Below are positions 54,016-64,000 of a stretch of 64,000 nt of DNA, one piece after another. This stretch comes from Plantago ovata. Lineage: Eukaryota > Streptophyta > Magnoliopsida > Lamiales > Plantaginaceae. Position 1 is the stretch's first letter. Every line of letters begins with the position of its first letter. A model generated the notes under the pieces. That model was given only the letters and a program-made list of their open reading frames with translations, searched no databases and was not told the DNA's origin. The DNA lies in contig CM051457.1 in the NCBI GenBank assembly GCA_028274465.1, forward strand, positions 17,123,097 to 17,187,096, written 5' to 3'. Both the position numbers and the translations under genes were made by a program.

Positions 54016-55396
54016 ATGGAGGAGAAAAAGAGTACATCAAGTATTCTAATGTTCCCTTGGTTAGCTCATGGTCATGTACTCATGTATTCCCATATCTTGA
54101 GCTAGCCAAGAACTTGGCCTCCAACAACTTCCACATATACTTTTGCTCAACTCCTATCAACCTTACTTCAGTCACTGCTGCCCTTAAAAACACCTCGATT
54201 CGCAGCTCCATACACCTTGTAGATCTGGAATTACCATCGTTTCAAGATCTTCCGCCTCAATATCACACCACCAAACATGTTCCGCCAAGTCTTGCACCAA
54301 GACTGTTTGAGGCCTTCCGCATGTCTGTTCCTAGTTTTTCAACCATCATTGGTAACTTAATGCCTGATCTGCTGATATACGACGCTTTCCAGCCATGGGC
54401 GGCCAAGGTAGCTTCGTCTCTTGGTATTCCATCGGTTCATTTTGCTACTTCAGGAGCTGCAGCGTATTCTTTGTTCTACTGTGAATCTGTTATTGGGATT
54501 CAACTTTCCTTTATCCGGAAATTTATCTACTAGAACATGAAAGGAAGAATATGAAAGTTCATAGAGAAATGAGATTTAAGAGTGATGATAAAGCTCCTCT
54601 AGCTCTATTTGATCACTTTCACAATTCCTGTGAAATTGTATTGATGAGAACAAGTACAGCACTTGAAGGGAAGTACGTCGACTATTTATCTGTTTTGTCG
54701 AAGAAGAAAATTGTCCCTGTTGGTCCATTGGTTGCAGAACCAAATGAGCCTAATGATGATGAAAGTCAGTCATTAGACATCATGGGTTGGTTGAACAAGA
54801 AGAGTAAGTTCTCAACTGTGTTTATTTCTTTTGGAAGTGAGAACTATTTGTCCAAGAATCAGATACAGGAGATGGCAAAAGGGTTAGATCATACTAATGC
54901 TAACTTTATATGGGTTGTTCGTTTTCCGTTTGGGGAGACGAGTAGTCTAGAAGAGGCTTTGCCTGAAGGATTTCTTGAAAGGGTGAAGGAAAGAGGTCTG
55001 ATTACGCTGGGATGGGCACCACAGGCGAAAATCTTGGCTCATCCGAGTATTGGTGCTTTCGTGAGTCACTGCGGCACTAGTTCTATATTAGAAAGTATTC
55101 ATTTTGGGGTTCCAATAATTGGAATACCATTAAAACTTGATCAGCCTTTGAATGCTCGGCTGGTGGTGGATATCGGTGTTGGACTAGAGGTCGCAAAAGA
55201 TGAGGATGGAGCTTTTAGCAGTGATGATTTTGTAAACGTGATAAACGAGGTGGTTTTCGAAAACTCTGGTAAGAGATTGAGGCTTAAAACTGATGAGTTG
55301 AGGAGGAAGATGCACAATGAAGAAGAAGCTGAAATGAATGAAGTTGTGGAGCAGATTGGTAGAATCTGTAGAGAGCACAAGGAGCAGTCAAAGTGA
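54016..55396 (+). pseudogene. UGT91/94-like UDP-glycosyltransferase pseudogene (two frameshifts)
   Basis: Intronless. Begins MEEKKSTSSILMFPWLAHGHV, then an 8-bp direct duplication (tcatgtac repeated at about 54070) shifts the frame, which resumes as FPYLELAKNLASNNFHIYFC. A net one-base loss near 54480-54510 shifts it again before PEIYLLEHERKNMK. The rest (54551-55396) is open to the stop. If unbroken it would be about 457 aa, normal for the family. The PSPG sugar-donor box is at about 55009-55140 (WAPQAKILAHPSIGAFVSHC ... DQ), but the usual HCGW is HCGT, losing a Trp that contacts UDP-sugar. These enzymes lengthen sugar chains on glycosides of terpenoids, flavonoids or crocetin-type compounds. 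Confidence 0.9.
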
Positions 55397-55577
55397 TATT
55401 AAAAATAAAAATTTATATGTAATATTGTCGAATTTTCAGAATTTTCCTCCCACACTTCAAATCCTGGATTCGCCGTGCACGTGAGTCCTAAACCTGCAGT
55501 CTATTAGACCATGAGCTTCAATATACCAAACCGAACACTAACATGAGCAAGAGTAGTTGTGAATGTAAAAAATTATA
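55397..55577. other. 3' flank of the UGT pseudogene
   Basis: Short AT-rich stretch. Nothing recognisable. Confidence 0.4.
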
Positions 55578-55838
55578 CTTCCTCCATTTCATTAATAAAT
55601 TCCTAGATTTCTATTTTGGACGTTCTTTTACAAACTTCCTAACCCAAATATGTAAAGTTTTTCAACCCACTTACTAATTTTTTATTATTTCTCTCTCCTT
55701 CTTTATACCTACTCTATCACTCTCTTTCATACTTTATCACCCATTTACAATTAAATACTCATACAAATCAATTTTTAATATTATTTCTTAAATTTGATAA
55801 TTTTTACTCCTTAGGAAGTAACAAATGAATGGAGGAAG
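55578..55838. mobile_element. Stowaway-like MITE with TA target duplication
   Basis: Left cttcctccatttcattaata, right gaatggaggaag (inverted), flanked by TA at 55576-55577 and 55839-55840. 261 bp, non-coding. Confidence 0.85.
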
Positions 55839-56007
55839 TACTTTCTAACGACATAGATTTAATATATGGCAACATGATTAAATGAAAACAAACATCTCAT
55901 ATGTATCTAGAAAAGCAACAACTCAATTCTGACGACATAGATTTAATATATGGCACACAACACTAACACATGCATGGATGTGCTGTATAATATAACTAAT
56001 TATATAG

Positions 56008-58040
56008 CTAGTGTTTCTTGTGGAGATTGAAGATGGCTAACACCACAAGCAAGAAGAACAATAGCGTCCCTACGCCAGAGAGACCTATAGCAACAGCCAC
56101 CTGGTTGCAGAATTTACCGAAAACATCACACACCTTCCTCCATTGCACGTGTGAGTTCCCGTTGTATCCCATAAGTCCGATGGATAGAGAAGCCCCGATG
56201 CTGGAGAAGAGGAGTGCCACGATGATGAGGTCGAGAATGACGATTATCATGCTAAGAGTTTTCTTTCCACCTGATCTATTTGCCAATGCGAGGAGTAATG
56301 ATAGTGTTGCGTATGTACAAGCTATTGCATTTGCAACCACAAAGTACCTGATTAGATAACAAGTCAATCAAAATATTAAGTTGATGTGAACTCTGCTGAT
56401 AAATTCAGTCCTGTAAAGTCAAGTGGGGGGAAATGTAATTAATGTACACCCGAATGCAATGTACATGTGTATGACCTACATGCTATGTGATTGGGCAGCA
56501 GGGCAGGATATAACAGTTGATATCCCTAATTAACATATACTCTAATACATTGTAGAAGCAAAAATCTAAACGGTATATATCCTTGATAAATATGTATATA
56601 ATGAATTAATGATAATTTAACCAGCAATGTCAGGTTATAATGATAACTGCGGACGGTTTGCAAGGTCGGACAGGTTGCATGCATGGTTTGTGTTCACCAT
56701 CCCCTATGTTTTTATATGTACATGTTTAGAGATTATTAGAAATGAGGGTAGAAATTATCTAGCGTGATCTTTAAATAGTCACATCAAATGTCATGAAATG
56801 AATTGAATGAGCTTACTAGTAGATAGGATGATAAGCCAACTTATTAATTGCAAAGGTTGAAAACGAAAGTTCCGTCTGGACTGATATGTGTCATAGTTAT
56901 TCATTGCGGAACCTACAGTACTATTTATGGAGTTAAATATAATTTTTTGACAATAAGTACTAGCCAAAGTACTCATGATCGAACTACATTCCAACTTGAA
57001 ATATATGTATGATCTGATACTTACTAGAACCTGACCCGACACGAACAAACAATGATCCAACATGTGATCCATATATAATGATCCGGATATAAATTCTTAA
57101 GAAAAATTGCTTTTACTCTAAACTAAACTAGAGCAAAACTGGTACTGTGAATAAAGTTTTGATTTTGATGAGTATCGTTTGTACTTTGTATTAACTCGAA
57201 ATTACTTGAAACATTTTAATTTTAATAAGTGAATATATCATGAGGTTAGTAATATCAGCAAAGATCCAAATCCATGACCCATTTTTGAGCTAGTTGCTAG
57301 GTTTGGGGTTGTTTTCAAAATCTAGTAGGAGTAGTTGTTTGGGTTTGTTTTCAAATTTATATAAACTGGTCTGTAATATATCACAAGTTTTTTATTAATA
57401 TATCATGGGGTTTGCTAACAACGTAGTAGTACGTAACTCGTGAATATGTTTTTCTTTCTAAACGGCAAGTGCAACGTACGTAACATGTATGAATAGATTT
57501 TATGAGACAAGTATATCACGACCTCCAAAGATAGATGTTGCCAATTTAAGTAAAGACATTTCACCTAGAGAACTGGTGACAGTTACGTTGCACAATTATA
57601 TACGTGAATATTTCATCTTTGTTTCCGAGTCTAAATTCATCATGTACTTGACGTCCCTTGACTTGAATTGATAGTGAAAACGATTAAATTACTATACTAA
57701 CCAACTTATGGAACAAAATGCATACTACATATGAGCAAATTCAAGAATCTAAAGGTTAAATAGTAGAGTAGTAGAAAACTTACACAAAGGCGGACAAGTA
57801 ATGCCACTTGGCGGTAACGGGAATAGTCACCGGTGGCAGCGTGGGGACCAACGTCATCGCCACCGTGGTACTCTGCCTATCAACACCGACAACCACCGAG
57901 GCTGCGAGGCAGAGCGCCAAGGCCAAGAACCTCAAAACCAAATCCCAACCTCTCATGTTCCTCTTGTTAGCTACCGCAACTTCTCTACCATTAGTTGCAC
58001 CGCTCTCAAGACCAACACTATTTTTGTATTGAGAATCCAT
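56008..58040 (-). CDS. CASP-like membrane protein (CASPL1 group)
   Basis: Two exons on the minus strand: 58040-57784 and 56347-56008, GT-AG with phase 2 junction inside Val of SAFV|YFVV, giving 198 aa, typical of the family. Four membrane segments: WDLVLRFLALALCLAASVVV, HYLSAFVYFVVANAIACTYA, MIIVILDLIIVALLFSSIGA and VAVAIGLSGVGTLLFFLLVV. N-terminus cytosolic and charged. Between TM3 and TM4 lies GLMGYNGNSHVQWRKVCDVF with GKFCNQ, characteristic of CASPL1 proteins. Family members (DUF588/MARVEL-like) form plasma-membrane scaffolds related to Casparian strip domain proteins. The intron is 1436 bp. Start chosen at MDSQYKNS, the first in-frame ATG before TM1. Confidence 0.95.
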
Positions 58041-59640
58041 TTTTGTGTTGTGTATGATCGAACTTTAATTTGTTGCAAAGATTCAACAAACGAGAGAAAA
58101 GAGAGAGAAAGGGTTGAAGGATTTTAGTCAATTACTAGATGTGAAGATTTGGAGAAGAGTTTGGTGGAAGTTATATAGGGAAGCGGTGTGAAAGTTATGA
58201 TTCTTGTCTTTGGCTTCGTTATGATATGTGGAGAACTATTTAATTAAAAAATTGAATTATGAGTCTTGGATATTTCTATTTTCACTTTTATAAAAGGTTT
58301 GTTCATAAAATTTGTGATGGATATTTGAAGTGACAGTAATGCATGGGGATAGTGGATACGTGTGTGCATAGTTGGCCTTAAGGTAGACGTGTGGGTTCGG
58401 TTTGGATCTTCATTGTTGTGGGTGGGATATAAATTGCCTTCACATGTACTCCTAGAATTATTTCTCTGCTTTTAACCCGATTCAATCGAGTAAAACTTAT
58501 CATGCTCCTGTCAAAGAGTGTTCGAATTTGTAAGATGCAATTAAGATTCGATATCGCTTAAATATGAAAATACATTAACTCATCGGGATTATCAAATAAT
58601 TTACAATTAAAACCCTACCATGTAATATTAACTATTCAATCGCTAGCATCAACACCTTAATTTGCTTCATCTTTTCTTTTCTTTCAGTCCCATCATTGTA
58701 CACTCCACGTTGTATTTAATTTAGTTATCGTCAATAGAATTGCATGTTATGTTATGTAAGGTGATTTAGAAGTAGTGTAAATTATAAAATATATTCGTTC
58801 ATATTAATTCCAATACAGCCTCTCCATTTGATTTTTATATTTTTGAGATTATCACAAATTGAATGATTTTAATTGATTATTACAAGAAACATTGAAGCAC
58901 AATGTAGAAGAAAAGAGAATTCAACCGAGTGGTAACATTGAGAACCAGTACTAAACTATCAAAGTAACAAAAATATAATCGACGACAAGGAAAAAAGGAC
59001 AAAAGGAACCAAACAACCAGGCGCCAAAGGAGGACTTCACAGAGGCCTAGCACTAGTAAAGAAGATGAGAAAATGATCTCCACCAGAGCGCTTTAACAAA
59101 GCAATCCAACAGCAATTAGCAGCGGCCCAAACCTCAAACTGAGACCGAAACAGAGACTCTCGAGGGAAAAACAACTCCAACAAAAGCGAAAGCGGAACAT
59201 ATAGCAAGTAATTTAAAATAATTTCCCTATACATCCATCATAAAATGAGTTTTCCCTATACATCAATTGACTTTTTGTGTTGTCGATGGGTATATATGGG
59301 TTGTTGTATATGGATATATATACATGTATACGGGGGAGTTACAAGATAGTGCAGTGGAAGGAAGCTGGAGTGGTGAAATAGATGTGTAGAATTCAATTCC
59401 AGACAGAGTGTATAAATATTGTATTATTTGTCGTTTAAAAAAAATTACATGTACACTGGCTTGAGTTGGATTAGATATGGTATACTCCGTACATAGTTTT
59501 CTTGACCTTTCATTTGTTCACACTTCACGCATACAAATACGTTCAATGCACGGGAGTTTACGGTTAGACTTGAAAATTGGAACATTAGCACAGCCACATG
59601 CAAGTTTCTGTCTTTCATACTATATTTAGAAAACAATTGG
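58041..59640. other. Upstream region of the CASP-like gene and retroelement tails
   Basis: 58041-58250 is the gene's 5' leader/promoter side (GA-rich leader at 58090-58110). 58880-59230 read on the minus strand starts ggaaattattttaaattact and runs to cttgtaataatc. It shares its head with the plus-strand segment at 61418, so it is a diverged opposite copy of that element. 59360-59450 ends in an A-rich tail. No gene. Confidence 0.45.
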
Positions 59641-59654
59641 TATCCTTTTTTTTA

Positions 59655-60940
59655 TTATTTAATTAAAGAGATTCTGCTCGTTTTTCTTCTCTCTTTGAGG
59701 TAGAAGATCGAATTCTGTATGTTGGTGACTAATTTACAAACAAACGGATTTTTTAATTTTTTTTTAAGAATCACAAACTGATATATTAATATATTAAGCA
59801 TTAAGAAGGAATTACATAAAGATTTGCAAAAGGCAAAAAATCTGAGCTCACAGTCAAATGTAGCGCGTCTAGCTAACAAATGTGTCACTTTATTCCTATC
59901 TCGCAAAACAAAAGCAAAAGAAATAGACAGAAAATTACGAGTCAAATCCTTAATGTCATCGACAATACTTCCAACATTAGCCAAAGAAAACTCCAACTGC
60001 TGCAGTTGTTTAATCAGAGTGAGACAAACTGTTTCTACAGAAACAGTAGACAAGCCTTTTTCCAGCGCAAAATGCAACCCCTCCCGAACAGCCAAAGCTT
60101 CATCAACTTCAAGGTCCAGTGGTTCCCCTGTTTTGCCATCATGCACACATCGATTTCGATTAAACCACAAACACCAGCAGGAAACAACAATTAAACAAAT
60201 CAAAAGCATCCTTGGCCACATTAGAGTAGAGTCAAATTATTAACCCAATAACATCGTGCAAAATGACAATCCCTCAAAACTTGCAATACAGACTCAACAC
60301 CACCATGACAAAAAAGGACAAGTAGACTCAATGCGAAGACCTCTATGAGAAAACACATCATAAACTGGAAGAGCATTCTTTAAGACGCCATAAAAAGATT
60401 TTAACTTTATTAGGAACGTCCAAAGACCAAATCCAATCCCAATTCTGCGTATCCACATACCACTAGACCTGCCACTAATCTCTCGGTGAGCGAAAACATC
60501 CATGTCCCTAGCTAGATGATATGCCGAACGAACAGAATAAATGTCATGCTTAGTATAATGTCACACTCGAACATCTTCCCTATCTCTAAATGAAATAGGA
60601 ATTTGAAAAATAGCACAATCATCAACCTCCCAAAAAAACTCATCACCAAATCAACATCCCATCCCGTTTTATCTTGTGTAAGTAAATCAACAACACAAGT
60701 ATCCCCATACCCATAAAATCTGGCGTAAAAGGCCTAAAATTGAAAGTTCAAGGAATCCAATTATCTTTCCAAATAACCACATTACGATCATTACCAATAC
60801 GCCATCTAACTCCCTTTCTGACAAGTTCCATAGCCCCCACATAGACTTTGACATCACAAGAAGGAACCCAATTATCTTTTCAAGCAACCCTATGAATCTT
60901 TCTATTAGCCCATTACCCACAAAAACTTGCCAACAAGAGA
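59655..60940 (-). mobile_element. Degenerate non-LTR retrotransposon 3' part (zf-RVT, RNase H)
   Basis: Minus strand: 60920-60690 with SMWGLWNLSER and IVMWLFGKIIGF (end of RT region), 60503-60294 the zf-RVT segment (KLKSFYGVLKNALPVYDV, SHRGLRIESTCPF), 60221-59830 the RNase H domain (EALAVREGLHFALEKG, VLRDRNKVTHLLARRA). The expected catalytic ESDS is ETVC, and several frameshifts separate the parts. Unrelated in detail to the copy at 10.1-11.5 kb. Confidence 0.8.
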
Positions 60941-61348
60941 CTCAATTTCATGAACAAGGGATTATATTATTACTACTATTATTGTTGGAAGGAAGAAAAA
61001 GAAAAGACTAGGTTCAGGACGGATCGATGCAATCCATTAGCCAATAACTCGGTTAATCGGATCACAAATATGCCATTTTCTCGAGTTGAGAGGGCTAGCT
61101 TATACTATGATATGTCCGATTGTCCAATACGCAGATAGCAACGAATAACGATCCTTCGATTACGTTTCAAATTTTCTTATTTATATACTTTTATATGTTA
61201 TATACTCCGGAAGCTGCTCTTTTTTTGCTAACAACAAAACATATTTGATATTCGTAAATTTCTAATCTTCGGTTTTTCCAGAAGTGTTAATTACAAATTA
61301 GTGATATTTCTAAAATTTCTATTATTAAATTAGTAATACATGGAAAAC

Positions 61349-61860
61349 ACGATAAAGTGAGGAATATAGACTATTTTCCAACACGATAAGGAAACCGTCG
61401 TTTGATTGGATTATAAGGAAATTATTTTAAACTACTTGCTCTATGTTCGTTTTATCCTCTTGCGGCTTGTCCGGCTTTGGTCGTCTCCGGAGTATTGTTG
61501 TTCCTTGAAGAGCTTCTTGAAGTGTGCTTATTCTTCCTTGTTGAGAGCTCTCGGTCTTGTACGTGGCTACTACTATCACCCTCGGCCGTTACTACTAAGG
61601 AACTCTTATAGGCTGGTCTCTCAAGCTTCTCCAGTGAGTTTGGGTGTCACTGTAAAGTCTCGGTGTGGTCTGGGTATTGCACCTCCTTGTTTCCTCTTTT
61701 ATTGGCCGGGCGCTTGTGCTTTGGTGTGGTTCTTTAGGTTGAGGTTAGGTTGGATTCCTCGTGGTTTATTTGTTTTTTCTCGTTGCACTCTCTTGGGCAT
61801 TTTTTATACTCCTTTATTATTAATTTTATTTTGGCCGTTTTAAAAAAAAAAAAAAAAGAA
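61349..61860 (+). mobile_element. Poly-A-tailed retroelement insertion with 17-bp target duplication
   Basis: The 17-mer agtaatacatggaaaac flanks it at 61332-61348 and 61861-61877. The insert is about 510 bp, ends in an A tract (61841-61857) and is GC-richer than its flanks. Its frame 61406-61843 is open but shows no domain, so it is probably a 5'-truncated non-LTR 3' end. It shares ggaaattattttaaa and acttgct with the minus-strand segment near 59217. Confidence 0.85.
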
Positions 61861-61877
61861 AGTAATACATGGAAAAC

Positions 61878-62500
61878 TTCCTACGGTCTAAATATGTCAT
61901 GACTAAATTAACCTAATCTAATATTGATATATTACTAATTTTTAGTTTATTCATTATATTTATATATGCCTCCAAAATTTAAATTCTACCAAGTATCTTG
62001 ATGGGACGTGATTTTCCCTTGGGAGATAAAACAGACAATGGCCTATAACTCGCTCTCCGTGACTCTGGTGGATGGAGCTGATGGTGGTAGGATTTCCGCG
62101 CCGGTTGTCATCTCGTCTTTGTCTTCTGACTTGAGCAACCTCGGTCTGATCTCAGGATCTTCGTCAAATCTGACTCCACGCTCTTCTGGTTTCTGGCCTG
62201 AGCTTCGATCGTCCTTCCTTGAACATTATCTACCTGTGGGGGGGGAGGGGGTGTGCATGTGTTGCCCGGTCAGCCGTGTGGTCAAATCGGTTTATGAGGC
62301 TTTACTCGAAGGTGGTTGAGGGCCGACCTTGTGAATATAGTAGAGTGTGTGTACGTGAAGTGTGATTGTGAGCTTAGTGAGCATAACAACGAAGAAGGAT
62401 ATATCTCCAAGATGAATTCTTGTTGTTGCCTTGAGCTTCCCACCAAGAAGACTCAAGGTTGTACCTGTGAAGTGAAGTTATTGAGAGTGTTGCCCTAATG
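61878..62500. other. Unassigned sequence with two short frames
   Basis: 62038-62319 reads Ser-rich (PVVISSLSSDLSNLGLIS, FWPELRSSFLEHYLPV) and 62316-62498 is Cys-rich. Neither is recognised. GC-richer than flanks, likely repeat-derived. Confidence 0.3.
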
Positions 62501-63880
62501 TGTTTTCCACCTTAACTTTCTCTATGGGAACCACTCCTTTTATAGACCTCAGAGGAGCGCATGTCGTTGCCATCACAGCAGTTCGCCAAGTGTCCACACA
62601 CATATGTGGTTGGTAGGCTATACCTTGACTGTCATGGACGTGGCCCAGTGATCATGTAAGGATAAATATCTGCCTTGATCTTATCCACTTCTTTATGCAA
62701 TTAGTTGTGAGTGACACATCCGGATGTTTTATCGTGGTCCCCAGTATACATAAGTATTAGACCTCGGATATATCAACCGGAAGCATGCACTTTGCGGTCT
62801 TCGGCATGTGCCGCTATGGCCCTGGCCCTTAGGACCTTTACAGGCAATTCCCATAGACTCTTGGTCCCAGATATATTAGGAACCTGAAGGTGCATGGTTC
62901 CGGATGTGCCAATTTACTCGAGGGAGTGAACTCTCGGTATATCGTCACTCGCATCGGAAGCATCCTCGCAGTTTCTTAGTACTCCGGAGAGTCCGGGTCA
63001 CCCTAATTCGCATGTTGGCGGACTAGGACAAGACTAGACATATTTTAGTAACATCGTATCTAACTTAATTTTCAAGCATCTTTACAAATTGATAAGCACC
63101 GGCATTCTCTAATCCCAAAGCATTCGTACAAATGATCAAGCGTTATATGCGTCTTCAGTGTCATCCCAAAAATTGTAAACAAGCATAGTATGAAAAAATC
63201 TAAAAAAACGAACGGAAGGATTGAGATATTCAAAAAGATAGAATAGGTGTAATTTGGAACAGCGAAGTTAGATGGTAGTATTAGGCTTCGTTTTCAAATT
63301 CAAATAAAAAATACTACTGAGTTTGGTGAGTATGGTTGACCAAAAAATGATCTGCCAAATCCTATCGACCAATGGCATTAATTGTTAATCAACTGTTTGA
63401 TTAACTTAACAACATGGCAAACAAGCTGGTTTAGCTGTATGAACTCCCCAGATTAGGGAAAATTGGAACATGTATAAGTCGTGTGTTCTTGATCCTCGAT
63501 CCTGTACAGAAAATAACTAGATTTTTTACGTTTTACAAAGTTTAAGTACGTTAAACCGCCTAACACAAATTCATTATTGATTAAAAAAAGAAAGTCAAAC
63601 GCTTCACTAGTTTTACATCTAGCGCTTATAATAATCTTTGGGTTACTTTAGAGATCTATTGGCCTTTCAGGTAATTAAGATTTTGAGATTGAAAATAGCC
63701 AGAGTAAAAATTACTAATGCCAAAGTAATTTGTGCCCTTTTAAGAATGATTAGTGTATATAAAAAATAAATTTCTCTGACATTAGTAATTTCTACACTCG
63801 TCTATATCACTCTGGGGTATTCATTGCTACTTCTTCCTGTTCTTTGAAAAATAGTTAAACCTGAATATGTTGTAATTTTG
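62501..63880. other. Unassigned, repeat-like then AT-rich
   Basis: 62501-63030 is GC-richer with no long frame, possibly LTR or repeat debris. 63031-63880 is AT-rich and featureless. Confidence 0.35.
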
Positions 63881-63884
63881 ATCA

Positions 63885-64000
63885 ACTATCTGAATTTGAC
63901 CTGAAATCTGATCCGAACTGATTCGATCCGAAATTCAAAGTCTCACCCGAATACTTTTGTCAACTATCCAAATTTTGACCCGAAATCCCATCTGAATTCA
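63885..64000. repeat. Degenerate short tandem repeat (gacccgaaatc type)
   Basis: Phrases tgacctgaaatctgatccga, ttcgatccgaaatt, ttgacccgaaatcccatc recur about every 10-30 bp up to the window end. Confidence 0.6.

Noticed and set aside
57801..58127. Plus-strand frames opposite exon 1 of the CASP-like gene
   Set aside because: The minus strand has the four-helix CASP-like protein with a consistent intron.
59824..60243. Plus-strand frame opposite the RNase H relic
   Set aside because: Shadow of the retrotransposon's minus-strand coding sequence.

Overview
The window is nuclear DNA from a flowering plant, almost certainly a eudicot. It is AT-rich, its genes have many GT-AG introns, and plant-only families are present: a PBL27-type receptor-like cytoplasmic kinase, a CHY/CTCHY/RING zinc-finger E3, a RFL-type PPR, a UGT91/94-type glycosyltransferase, a CASP-like protein and a B-type response regulator. 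Spaces between genes are filled with transposon debris (non-LTR retrotransposon remnants, a tRNA-derived SINE, hAT-type and Stowaway-like elements) and long TA microsatellites. The species cannot be named from the sequence.

Layout. 1-3.0 kb: 3' half of a PBL27-like kinase gene (+), whose 5' exons lie outside the window. 4.7-6.4 kb: a three-exon gene (-) for an acidic repeat protein with a likely N-terminal lipid anchor. 8.6-9.8 kb: a long inverted repeat made of two opposed copies of the first two exons of the gene at 13.8-14.9 kb, followed by a mitochondrial rrn18 fragment. 10.1-11.8 kb: non-LTR retrotransposon remnant, a copied 5' leader of the 6.4 kb gene, and a SINE. 13.8-14.9 kb: five-exon gene (-) of unknown function. 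16.7-35.9 kb: two nearly identical 9.5 kb blocks separated by exactly 100 N. Each carries an intact RZFP34/MIEL1-like gene and a broken PPR gene. The geometry is what two overlapping contig ends left unmerged would give, so the real chromosome probably has one copy. 36-41.9 kb: repeats and a GARP-exon relic. 41.9-44.8 kb: five-exon B-type response-regulator-like gene (+) whose receiver lacks the phospho-acceptor Asp. 46-48 kb: LSM7 pseudogene pieces and a plastid atpA fragment. 50.4-52.3 kb: likely three-exon gene for a small unknown membrane protein, with a 770 bp terminal-inverted-repeat element in its intron. 54.0-55.4 kb: UGT pseudogene with two frameshifts. 56.0-58.0 kb: two-exon CASP-like gene (-). 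58-64 kb: retrotransposon remnants and unassigned sequence.

The genes do not form an obvious pathway. The most interesting functional link is between the 9 kb inverted repeat and the 14 kb gene. A plus-strand transcript of the repeat would form a hairpin, and one arm is antisense to exon 2 of the 14 kb gene at about 89% identity, with perfect stretches of about 30 nt. This is the layout expected of a young hairpin-siRNA or MIRNA locus born by inverted duplication of its target.
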